Position numbers and translations under genes: made by a program. The notes under the pieces are model-generated. The model saw nothing but the letters and a program-made list of their open reading frames with translations, made no database searches and was not told the DNA's origin. Below, one piece after another: positions 1-8,925 of a stretch of DNA of 21,130 bases. Position 1 is the first letter of the stretch; each line of letters opens with the position of its first letter. Source of the stretch: Plantago elongata (Eukaryota > Streptophyta > Magnoliopsida > Lamiales > Plantaginaceae); the NCBI GenBank assembly GCA_036897095.1, contig JAYMSP010003093.1, forward strand, positions 1 through 21,130, in the 5' to 3' direction.

Positions 1-2
1 TC

Positions 3-251
3 TACTGCGACAATGTCTCCGCCATATATCTTTCCGGCAACCCCGTGCAACATCAACGCACGAAGCATATTGAGATGTATATTCATTTTGTCCGTGAAAA
101 GGTTGCTAAAGGCGAAGTTCGAATTCGCCATGTTCCTTCTCGCTATCAACTAGCAGATATCTTCACGAAAGTACTTCCGCGCATACTCTTTGATGATTTT
201 CGTGACAGTCTCAGTGTTAGACTTTCTCCCGCTTCGACTGCGGGGTTGTGA
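3..251 (+). CDS. Ty1/copia polyprotein, C-terminal end of RNase H (partial)
   Basis: This is the last ~82 codons of a copia-class Pol protein, entering from the left edge. The frame opens with YCDNVSAIYLSGNPVQHQ, then RTKHIE, HFVREKV, HVPSRYQLADIFTK and a final SLSVRLSPASTAGL before TGA at 249-251. These are the closing motifs of the plant copia RNase H, the domain that degrades the RNA of the RNA/DNA hybrid during reverse transcription. The CDN aspartate and the ADIFTK aspartate are kept. The family's usual aspartate in 'HIE-I/M-D-IHF' is tyrosine here (HIEMYIHF), which probably removes an active-site acidic residue. No stop or frameshift falls inside the visible part. The rest of the element lies outside the window, so its overall state is unknown. 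Confidence 0.93.
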   Translation, partial: YCDNVSAIYLSGNPVQHQRTKHIEMYIHFVREKVAKGEVRIRHVPSRYQLADIFTKVLPRILFDDFRDSLSVRLSPASTAGL

Positions 252-460
252 TAGATTATGTAATCCTAGTTAGATTAGACATATCTATATTTATTAGAGT
301 CCTAGATAGATTAATCTTATTCTTCTAGTTACTAATTAGATTAGACATAGCTTCTTATATTTTATATATATATCTCTATCTTTCTATAAATAAACACGAA
401 TTATTTAATAGTATTAAGATAACTTATAATAGTAATCGAAAGAAGAGAATTACCTCCCAA
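247..460 (+). mobile_element. 3' LTR of the copia element (right end uncertain)
   Basis: Directly after the RNase H frame comes a G-rich stretch (GCGGGG, 240-245), a likely polypurine tract remnant, then TGTGATAGATTATGTAATCC, the usual opening of this type of plant copia LTR. The sequence is AT-rich and carries a TATATATATA run (363-372) and an AATAAA-containing stretch (387-392) that could serve as promoter and poly(A) signals. The motif TTAGATTAGACATA occurs twice (about 270 and 336). The 5' LTR is not in the window, so the right boundary and target duplication cannot be fixed. I place it before about 460 because the NEMP start codon follows at 527. Confidence 0.6.
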
Positions 461-526
461 ATTTCCTGAATTTTGAGCTAGCCCCTTTATTTGCTTCTCT
501 TTCAGCTAAGCTAAGCTAATCAATCA

Positions 527-3500
527 ATGGCTACTTCACCACCCTCTCCAGTTCCATGGCTTCTTCTCCTTATTTCATCTTTCGCACTTATCTCATTTAC
601 CTCTGCTTCTAAATTCTCCTTAGGTACCTAATTTCTTCATTCTTTATTATTTAACTCATCGCATAATTTCTACTTTTTCCTTATTAATTTCTTAATTAGA
701 CACTTAATGTGTAATTTATCCAAGTTGAAATGGATGATTTTCGTGTGGATATGCGGTTTTCTTTTCTTGAGTTTCGATAGTATTGAAATATTGCTGCCTG
801 GTGACTGGTGTAATTGGTTATTTTATAATTTATGTTTTTCATATGATTTATTGTTCAAGTGATTCCATAAGATTATGAAACTACTGGAGTTGTATTGACC
901 CCTCAAGCTGTATAACCAAACAACTATTTTCCGATTTTTCGTTACCGATATTTTGCAAGATTTTCTACCTTACTTAACGAATAAATTGAGGAGCTAGAAA
1001 AGAAGGAATGTGCAGTGCAAAACTTAAATATGTTCGTTTGGCTAATGAAGTCGCAGGCAGTTGTCTTTGGAAATGCCTTGTTCATTGATTTATATCTGTT
1101 TCATGAAACACTTATTGTGATCTCTTAGCTTAGCTTAGTAACTTCTTTGGTTTTCAGCTGTTTCAGGACCTACAATGTTGCAGCTCACACCAACTGTGAT
1201 AGTTGAGAATTCACCAGGTGTCAAGCCTGGTGTCAAAGTGAAATCTGAGAGAGTTATGGTTCAAGGTTTGCCTAGAATTAACAATCTTGACAAGTTTGCC
1301 AGTTCTGTCAAAATAAACGTTTCATTTCTGCACCCACGTGGGCGTCCGGCCAATGTCGAGGTTTGTTTCCACAGGTGAGTTGCCCTGGATCAGTTTATGT
1401 TGTATGGCTAAAATTGAAACATCTTCATCAATTTTGTAATCCGCAGTTATATTTGTAATAGAAAGTTAACAGCTTGCTTGGTCTTGTTGAGTTGCTTGGT
1501 CTTGTTAATGCATATCGTTTCAAAGTATGTGTGTTTCCTACTGTATTAAAGACAGTAATTATGCTTTTTTATACTAGTGAAGACCGTGATCCTTATAGAG
1601 ATTATATTCTATATATGTTTCATTGTTAGATGTATTTAAATTTGCTAGTACTGTATCTTTCGTTCCAACAAATATCTTAGCCATAATTACATCGTCATTT
1701 GGCAAATATATATTTCCATCTAGAGGTAGCTCAAAGTAAATGCTACTTCTATTTAATTCTGAAATTGTTAAATGATTCATAATCATGTCACTTTCATTCT
1801 GTTTCTTTATTATATTATGCGTCGATGTATCATATACTGGAACATTTTTGTGTGTGTGGATGTGCGTTATAAGCACTTATTTACAGTTACGATGCAATGT
1901 TCAGGAATCTATCTCTTGGGCTAGGCATGTGCCCTCAAGGCCAATGGGAAAGGCTTAATAAGGGTATGTGGGTTAAATCGATGTCTCCTTTTGATCACAA
2001 GATCTTAGACATTAGGATGGCTGCATCTTTTTCGGAGAGTCTTGTGGTTTCTCTTTATGAAGGTTCGTGCTTCAGGATGAAGTCTTTTGTTTTTAGTCAT
2101 AAGTACAACTCTTGTCATAATCCATTTCTCCTACATTGGGAAAAGATTCTCAATGTACCATTCAGAAATAAATTATTGTCGTTTGTTAACTCTGCAGAAC
2201 ACTTCATGTACCGTGTATGCTTCCTGGTCTTGGGAATAGTCTTGATGTCGATGTCTTCCTGGATCAGCCAATCTTTAGTGTTCTACTATAGTGGAGCCAT
2301 GGCAGTAGGCGTTTTTCTTGTGATACTGATGATTCTTTTCCAGGTGAGTTTTTTTATAATCATTGTTATTGATTCTATGAAAGCCAGCCAGGCATAGTCT
2401 AAAGATCTATTCACTAATTAACCTTTGAAGTTACTATATTCTAAACGAATTCAATGCTACAAATTCAATATTACTACTAACCTTTGGAATGCATATCCTA
2501 CTTTTCCTTGATTTATTTCCTCTTTATTTTGATATCTGCCCATTGATCTTTGTATGTTCATTGACAGGGAATGAAGCTTCTTCCTACTGGCAATAAAAGC
2601 TTGCTTGCTATATTCTTATACTCGTGCACGGTATGTAGCTCCTTGTATTATCTTTTATCTACATAATGGCGGTCTGGCATAATAATTAATTTGGTGGTCA
2701 CTATTTAGGTTGGGTTCGGTTCTTTTCTACTTAGCTATCTCCCAAGCTTATTGCAATCACTGCTTACCGAGTTAGGGCTTTCTGAAGAAATGTACAATCC
2801 TGTATGTAAGTTTCTCATTACCATGTGTGTATTTTAGCTATTCAGATGTTGTTTCTGCCTGTTGTATATCTACTTTACTGGAAGCCAATACTTCTAACAT
2901 AAATTTACCTGGTGATATAATTCGAAGATCATGTTTGAAGAAACTATATTTAGCATGCAAATTAAGATTAGATCATGTTACTTATGGCCCTAGCTACTAG
3001 TTAAACTGGGACTATACTTTAGTTAAAATTTCATTTTGTGGTCCTAAGAGATACCTCAGACCTGCTCTTTAGCTTCATGTTTTTATGTATTACTTCAGCC
3101 CCTTTTCGATTCAACCTGGTTCAGCTTTTCAAAGCCAGCCTTGAGATTTCTCTTACTTTGGAATTGGCCAGCTATGTTAATTATCAAATGCAGTCCTGGG
3201 GTGAGAGCTGTTTTCTTATTAAAGGTCACAAGACTTGCAACACACTTGGAAACTCTTAACAATTGTTAGTTCCCAATCATTGTGGACAATCGCTGATTTT
3301 GGAGAATCTAGAAAAACTAGATCTGAAAAGCTGGTGTAGAAGTAGTGGGGCATTCAGATTGAGTTTGACTGAATTTGATGATCAAATTTTGTGTTGCTTC
3401 TAGCATTATCTGCTTTGCAATCTTAACATTATCTCCACTTGTCACAGATGGCAACGTTCCTGTTTGTTTTTGTTGTAATTGCTGGAGCTTGTCTTGGTTT

Positions 3501-4598
3501 TTGGGTTGTGCACAAGCTTGTGCGCACAAAGGAAGGATCTGTTGATGTAGATGTTGCTTACTTCGTTGCTTGGTCAATTAGGATCGTTGCCACTCTGATG
3601 ATCCTTCAGGTTTATGATTATGATTCTATAAATTGATGTTTGTTCACCTGGTGTTGGAATTCTTTTCTCTCTATTAATTCAGTTTATGCACTTCAGAGTA
3701 CCACCGATCCTTTGTTGGCAATTGGGGCATTGCCTGGAGGGATTATTATCTCTTTGGTGTTGAAGAGGTATATCAATCCAAAGGCTGTTCATCATGTCTA
3801 CAAGTGAGTTGGCATATTCCATTGTTGCTTAGATATGGGTCTACGCAATTGGTTTGACATCATTTACATGCATGTGCAGTCTTCTTCACGAACTTACTTT
3901 TAATATCCCAGAAACACACAAGTATATGAACATTTCCCCGCTCATGGAATTTATCATCCCCTCCCCTACCCCACACACACACTCTCTCTCCAGTTTACGT
4001 TTTAGGGTGTTAGAATGCTTCAACTTGTGGGATTTGGTTTTTTCGAAGTGTAGGGGATTCTTTCAGAAAGTCAACCCTTTGGAGCAAACAGTTGTCTTTC
4101 TGGTTTATAATAAAAAATCTACATCGTTACATTTTGCAGGAAGCTGCATGAAACAGAGACTGTCAGGCCGAGAAGAGCTGCAGATCCATATGCATCACCA
4201 GTCAACATCTCCAGATATTTTACTAGGCCACACACTCCTGTTCAATGTTGGCTTGCTTCCAAATTTTGTACAATATATGGGTGGACTGAATTGTTGGAAT
4301 TTTTAAATTTCATTTTTCTTGACATACCTGGTTGTTGTGCATTTCAGGTTCATCAAGTACATCGCCTCCTCAGTTATCAGATACTTTCTACTCTAGCTTC
4401 CATGCAACTCCTGATCGGAAAAACTTATCCAAGAATGAATGGGATACTTTCACGAAGGAGTCCACTCGTAGAGCATTAGAAGGGCTCGTTTCTTCACCAG
4501 ATTTTAACAGATGGGCTGTTACCCATGCAGATAGGATAACTTTAACTCCAAAGAAAGAAAATGTAGAGAAGAGGAGAAGATGGTTTGGTTGGTTTTGA
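527..4598 (+). CDS. NEMP-family (DUF2215) nuclear envelope integral membrane protein, 10 exons
   Basis: Exons read as 527-623, 1158-1374, 1887-2062, 2198-2343, 2568-2630, 2709-2801, 3448-3609, 3697-3803, 4140-4246 and 4348-4598. All introns are GT-AG and phases agree, giving 1419 nt or 472 residues. Residues 1-29 form a signal peptide (WLLLLISSFALISF core). A luminal domain follows (LQLTPTVIVENSPGVKPG, GRPANVEVCFH, LGMCPQGQW). Exons 4-8 encode about six membrane segments with SQSLVFYYSGAMAVG, GMKLLPTG and YNPMATFLF, characteristic of the NEMP/TMEM194 domain (PF10225). The tail is basic and hydrophilic (FSKWA-like DFNRWAVTHADRITL, ending RRRWFGWF). Animal NEMP1 and, as I recall, Arabidopsis PNET2 proteins sit in the inner nuclear membrane. 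The exon 9 donor is weak (GTTGGC at 4247). A GTACAA at 4268 keeps the same phase and would add seven residues. The gene looks intact. Confidence 0.88.
2063..2197 (+). other. NEMP intron 3, in-frame and stop-free
   Basis: This intron runs from a weak donor (AAG|GTTCGT) to the acceptor CTGCAG at 2197. It is 135 nt, an exact multiple of three, and contains no stop in the gene's frame. Exons 3, intron 3 and exon 4 therefore form one open frame that ends only after exon 4. Homology supports splicing, since the spliced junction gives SLYEEHFMYRV, which fits the family pattern. Retention would insert about 45 residues just before the first membrane segment. Confidence 0.7.
2802..3447 (+). other. NEMP intron 6 (largest intron but one), no gene seen inside
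   Basis: This is a 646-bp intron with donor GTATGT after the codon for proline in YNP and acceptor CACAG before ATGGCAACG. It contains a 73-codon chance plus-strand frame (3038-3259) with no recognisable protein features. I see no inverted-repeat ends of a transposon. Introns 1 (624-1157) and 2 (1375-1886) are likewise AT-rich and empty apart from a short direct repeat TTGCTTGGTCTTGTT near 1474 and 1492. Confidence 0.7.
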
Positions 4599-4669
4599 AT
4601 ATCAATCATATTTTTCAAAAGGGTCAACATCTATATTGCCACCCCTAGATTGTTGTACGCATAACCATG

Positions 4670-5666
4670 TTAGCTTAGTAGTGACTTGGCAAACCGACCT
4701 AATGCAAGTCTCAATCTTTTTCCGACGGAGAGAAATTGATGGTTATACATACACTTGTATTTCTTACATAATATCAAGTCACAAGCAACCAAAACTTGAG
4801 TATTTGTATAACACATAAGTTGCAAATCCCCAAGAAAACAGAGCGGGACAATTTTATCCCCATGATCATGGGCAGCAATGTGAAATCTGAACCAAGAATC
4901 CACCACTCCATACTCTTTCATCATCCAAATATGGGTGGAACCATTACTTAAATTGTCAATAATTGACAAGCAACCACCAAGAACGACGAGTCCATTGAAT
5001 TTGCTAGAAAGAACTATTGAATGTACTCCATCAAGATGACGACTCCTATCTTTATCAAACTCCACAGGTAATGGAACCTGAAGAAAAACCTCCCCCATGA
5101 ATCAGGATAAAGTTCACCATATGGATAACATTTATCAAGCCTATTCAAAGCACCTCTTTTTAAAGAATAGACATCGAGTGCTATTGTAAAGTCATAGGGT
5201 GCCTCATAAATTAGGCTGATAAGCTTAAAATCATCAGAAGAACAGTCATATCCGAACCCATGCACAATAGAAAAATAATCGACTTCATACACATCATCGT
5301 CCCTCTGAGGTGGAACTGGAGACATGACTACCTTTTGTAGAGTAGTGGGATTAAGCAACGAGTCTCTTTCCCAAATCAACCCATTACCAAGTAGGCCAAT
5401 TATTTCGGGATACCTAGGCCGTCGGTGGACTTGCTCATCATGTTTCAACGGGGAAGTGACAATGTCAAGTGTACTATGGGTAACTAGAGCAAGGCTTTGT
5501 TGTTGGGTTGATTTTTGGCGAGTGATCAAGTGTTTCTTGATGAAATGAGGAGCAGAGAGCATGACTTTGACAAGCATCGGCATTTACCTATCGATCCTGC
5601 AGGTAGCCTGGAGAGTATTTCGAGCAGCATTCCTCCGAGGATATAAGGGTCCGGACTCGTTTCCAT
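4670..5666 (-). pseudogene. F-box / F-box-associated (FBA) domain protein, frameshifted pseudogene
   Basis: On the minus strand an ATG at 5666-5664 opens METSPDPYILGGMLLEILSR then LPAGSIGKCRCLSKSC. This matches an F-box (LL-EIL-RLP-S---C-CVSKSW), which in family members binds SKP1 in an SCF ubiquitin ligase. Near 5545-5560 the frame shifts. The next frame gives SAPHFIKKHL, IIGLLGNGLI, SLLNPTTLQKV, HGFGYDCSSDDFKLISL and DVYSLKRGALNRL, the FBA domain pattern. Around 5090-5100 a second shift leads to EVFLQVPLPVEF, SKFNGLVVLGGCLSII and IWMMKEYGVVDSW, the late FBA blades. The segment usually holding 'NG-LHWL' and the FDL strand is missing between the last two parts, so a deletion probably accompanies the shift. 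The gene converges on the NEMP gene with about 70 bp between stops. Each frame is visible, and the loss of function is inferred. Confidence 0.82.
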
Positions 5667-5738
5667 TACTGATCAGTTACTCAACAGGCATTAAGGTTAA
5701 CAATGCTGAATATGATGAACTATATGCCTTGTTTGTGG

Positions 5739-5745
5739 TTATATA
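5739..5745 (-). promoter_or_regulatory. TATA box of the F-box pseudogene
   Basis: The minus strand reads CTCTATATAACC, with TATATAA about 73 nt upstream of the F-box ATG, a normal plant TATA-to-ATG distance. The gypsy element is inserted about 230 bp further upstream at 5972, separating this core promoter from its original distal sequence. Confidence 0.5.
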
Positions 5746-5966
5746 GAGAAAAACACTCACAAGTCTCAAGAACGCTTCACCTTCTTAATGAAATTCTGTT
5801 TTCCATTTGATTTACAAGATTAACTAATAGGTTGCAAATTCAAAGAACTGGTTTTTGTTTTCCCAACAAGGATTCGTAACACAATGCAAATAAATGAAGA
5901 TACATGCATCAGTTCCTGCATCTATCTCGCATTTATGATTTATGTACCCAGGTAACGAAGCATTTT

Positions 5967-5971
5967 CAAGT
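5967..5971. repeat. Target site duplication, left copy (CAAGT)
   Basis: CAAGT lies immediately before the TG of the 5' LTR. The same five bases follow the CA of the 3' LTR at 19728-19732. Five bp is the usual duplication length for Ty3/gypsy integrase, so both outer ends of the element are original. Confidence 0.93.
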
Positions 5972-6574
5972 TGTTATGACTAAATCAGTCTCTTTTAATT
6001 CGGAAGAACTAGCATAAATTGAACTAGGGACAGACGAATTACACTAAGGTCATGAAGACGAATTACCAGTAGAAGAGACAAATTATGCGGAATTCCAGGA
6101 TACCGCTCTATCCGGAATCACATACTTAAGAAGAAATCCAATTCGTGTCCTATAGTTTGGGGTTCCGACCCAGCTACTTTGATACGGATTATGGAAGAAG
6201 TCAAGAAGTACAAAATCTAGAAGTGTTCCCCGATCTAAAGTCTACAACAGGTCCGAGCCTGGCCGCACGATGAACGATTACCCCTATTTTCCGGACCACG
6301 TGTTGATATGAGCAATAGTCCAGGATTTGGGGGATTCGGTTCCCCGAATCGACTCTATATATAGTCCCATTTATTTCACTTGAGAGGTAAGTCACCTACC
6401 ATATCTCACTACATTTACTCTCTTTGTGCTCCAAAGCTTGAGTTGATTCGCTACCCGGTTTGTCCAAGGCAAACCGATCTTAAAGAGGTCTAAACATCGC
6501 TTTCCTAGCTTTGCAGGTACGAACTTAGGCTTAAGGAGTGCTTTCCCGATCCAAGGCATTTTTTCTCCACAACA
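5972..6574 (+). repeat. 5' LTR (603 bp)
   Basis: Runs TGTTATGAC to CCACAACA. Against the 3' LTR I count by eye roughly 40 substitutions over about 575 aligned bases, mostly transitions. There are also a 5-bp and a 3-bp indel near 6390 and 6440, a ~19-20-bp segment present only here (about 6456-6476), and a 1-bp indel. The LTR contains a G-box CACGTG (6297-6302), a 7-bp hairpin (6333-6350) and a TATATATA box (6356-6363). Confidence 0.95.
6333..6363 (+). promoter_or_regulatory. LTR core promoter: hairpin plus TATA box
   Basis: GATTCGG (6333-6339) and CCGAATC (6344-6350) form a perfect 7-bp inverted repeat with loop TTCC. The TATA box TATATATA follows at 6356-6363, five bases later. The same hairpin, spacing and box stand in the 3' LTR (19511-19541). 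The TATA marks the likely U3/R border of the element's genomic transcript. The role of the inverted repeat, either a dimeric protein site or simply palindromic DNA, is inferred. Confidence 0.65.
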
Positions 6575-6577
6575 TAT

Positions 6578-6595
6578 TGGCGCTGTCTATGGGAG
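6578..6595 (+). other. Primer-binding site
   Basis: TGGCGCTGTCTATGGGAG starts three bases after the 5' LTR end. It begins with TGG, the complement of a tRNA 3' CCA. It resembles the TGGCGCC-type sites of plant gypsy elements. I could not assign the tRNA with confidence. The first in-frame ATG (6589) lies inside it. Confidence 0.75.
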
Positions 6596-8037
6596 ACGAT
6601 ACAGAAAAGCATGCCACCATGAGCTTCCAAGCGGGTACCCAGCTCTGGTGCCGCTCCGGCACCCGAGGATCAGAATCAAGCAGAAACAACCAACCGAGCA
6701 TCAAAAGCCACTTCAACCGCAAATCCTACCTGAATTCATGGTCACACTGCAACACAATCATCCTCCGGGAACATCTTGCCGATCCTGGCAAGGATATTCC
6801 AGAAACAAGTCAACGTCCGAAACTCACGGCACGAGACAAAGGAAAAAGTCAAGAAGTCCCCGACGAGCACAAATACCACAATGATTGTTGGCCTCCGGGT
6901 TTCACTGGAGCAATCAATCAGTTGGAACACCGCATCGAAAGCAAACTCAGAATGACACTCACCAACCAAGATGAGGCACAATCCGAGTCTCACACCATTT
7001 TTGATGAACAGAGAATCGTGAGGGGTCGTACGAAGAAGAAGAATCCGAGAGGTGCACAAAAACCTCTTCCCGACTTGAGGGACTTGTTGAACGAGAAAAG
7101 CCGTATGGCCCATTTCGAGTGGTGGGAAGGTTTCGAGGAGCCTCAAGTAGCAAGGAGTCGGTATAATCATGCACCGGAACCCAGTCGAACCACGACTCGG
7201 ATTCCCCGAGACATTACTGATGAAGATTACTGTCAGGAAGTTGAACCTCCACCTCGGCCCCTGACAAGAGAAGAAATTTCCATCCAACAAAGAGCTCTTG
7301 CTATAAAACAGGAGAACTTGCAAAACCTGATAAGGGCAAGTGAGATTGTGAATTTTGGAGACACCACTAGTGTAAATCCTAGTCCTTTGACTCCCGCGAT
7401 CTGCAAGGCATTGCTTCCCGACAATAGGGCCATTCCTACCAATCTCGGGAGAAATGATGGAACGACATGTCCCGTGGGACATCAGGTTCGTTATGAAAGC
7501 GCAATGTCAGGACATGGTTTTAGCAGGCATACCTATGCACATACATTTTCTGGAACATTTCATGGAAAGGCTATGGATTGGTCGTTAGGACTACGACCTG
7601 GATCTATCAGTTCCTACGACCAACTGATAACTAGCTTTGTGACAAATTGTGAGAACTATCGAACCAAGAAAAAGCCCATCACCTACCTGGAAAATATCAT
7701 TCAGAGAAACAACGAGTCCTTGAGACCCTTCATGACTAGATTCAACGAGTCCGTCGTGCTAGTCGAGAGACATACCCTTAAAGAAAAATTGTGGTATCTG
7801 TATTCCAACATAAAACATGAAGCCTTGAGATCCCTTATATCTGAAAGAAGAGCTAGAACTGACAGAATGTTGGATGACGCTGTGGAAGGATTCATGACCG
7901 AGGAGGAATACCGAAAGCATTTCCCGACCCGAACTGAGGAAAAAAAGGATAGGAATGATCGGAATGACACCAAAGGCCAACCCTCGCAGAAGATGAAAAA
8001 AAGGAACAATGAACCTTTTCGAGGCCTGGAATCCTGA
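6589..8037 (+). pseudogene. gag: gag: capsid/nucleocapsid precursor, first open segment (gypsy element)
   Basis: An open frame of about 480 codons starts at ATG 6589, or more plausibly at 6619 where the context is GCCACCATGA. The N-terminal half is charged and low-complexity (RTKKKNPRG, QRALAIKQENLQNLI as a short helix). From about 7420 it carries the Retrotrans_gag capsid pattern: GRNDGTTCPVGHQVRYESAM, AMDWSLGLRPGSISSYDQL, SFVTNCENYR, ESLRPFMTRFNE and a final MTEEEYRK. Gag packages the element RNA into particles. The expected aromatic in 'AMDWF' is serine here. The frame stops at TGA 8035-8037, but the same frame continues as recognisable gag beyond it. The stop is therefore a nonsense mutation, not the true end. 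Confidence 0.85.
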
Positions 8038-8925
8038 CGTCGGAGTCCAAAAAGATATGCAAATTATTCTATCTTGAATGTTCCAAGGACTGATGTGCTG
8101 GCGGCTATCGAGAACAAGAATTATGGTATCAAATGATCTAAGAAGTTTAAAGAAAGCCGACATTCGATGAATTCAAATCAATACTGTCGATTTCACAAAC
8201 AATCTGGGCATCATACTGAAGATTGCGTGGATTTGAAGAATGAAATCGAAAGGTTGATTGAGATGGGGTACCTAAAGGATTATATCCTACGGCGTGATTA
8301 CGATCATTCCCGTAATAAGGAACAACCCAATCATCAATCCCGTGAAACAGGACATTATGATCAACATGAGAAGAATTCGCGTGGCAAGAATGATCGAGAT
8401 GATCCTGAACATGAAGATTATGAAAATGCCCCGAGTAAGGGAATGATTTTCGCCATCACTGGAGGACTGGCTGGAGGAGACAGTAGAAAAGCTCGGGAGG
8501 TGATGGCTCGAAATCTCAAACAGTCAGATGAAAACCTCATCAATCAGATCGAGAAAGGATTCAACAATATTTCTTTTGAAGAATCGGAAGATCCACCTCC
8601 ATGTGTTAGTCAAGGAGTGGTAAGCAATCCAGATGTACCACTGGTGGTATCAATGGATATCTCCAATTACACCGTGTCCAAGATACTGATTGACACCGGA
8701 AGTTCTGCCAACATCATCTTTACAGAGACTCTGAATAAGATAAAACTCAAGCCTATAGGACTGCGAAGCGTCACCACCAGCTTGCACGGATTTGGAGGAG
8801 TCGAGGTACGAGCCTTGGGAAGCCACTACCTAACTGTCTCGATGGGCAAACATCCCTACCAAGTCACTCAACAAGTTTTGTTCATGGTGGTTGATGCTAT
8901 CTTTGAATACACCGTCATTTTCTAA
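8038..8925 (+). pseudogene. gag C-terminus with zinc knuckle, then aspartic protease
   Basis: In the same frame as gag, after the TGA at 8035 and another at 8134-8136, the sequence reads CRFHKQSGHHTEDC (8185-8226). This is a knuckle of form C-X2-H-X4-H-X4-C instead of the standard CCHC. KNEIERLIEMGYLKDYI and a long polar DR/NK-rich linker follow. GMIFAITGGLAGG and VPLVVSMDISNYTV then lead into the protease active site LIDTGSSANIIF (DTG near 8689-8697). LHGFGGVEVRALGSHYLTV supplies the flap and core strands. Retropepsins of this kind act as dimers that cut the polyprotein. The frame ends at TAA 8923-8925, where the family has the conserved 'LGRP'. RPGIIIFRAIPSTFHLKMKF continues in frame after it, so the stop is secondary. 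Confidence 0.85.

Noticed and set aside
1574..1876. 100-codon minus-strand frame inside NEMP intron 2
   Set aside because: No recognisable motif, very AT-rich, no splice or promoter context, and overlapped by a well-supported intron. Most likely chance.
3038..3259. 73-codon plus-strand frame in NEMP intron 6
   Set aside because: Not bounded by usable splice sites in phase with the gene, and it lacks family similarity.
5561..5746. 61-codon plus-strand frame
   Set aside because: It is the opposite strand of the F-box start and promoter region, where the minus strand gives a clear F-box motif.
6742..7482. 246-codon minus-strand frame opposite gag
   Set aside because: A shadow of the strongly supported gag frame, with no independent motifs or promoter.
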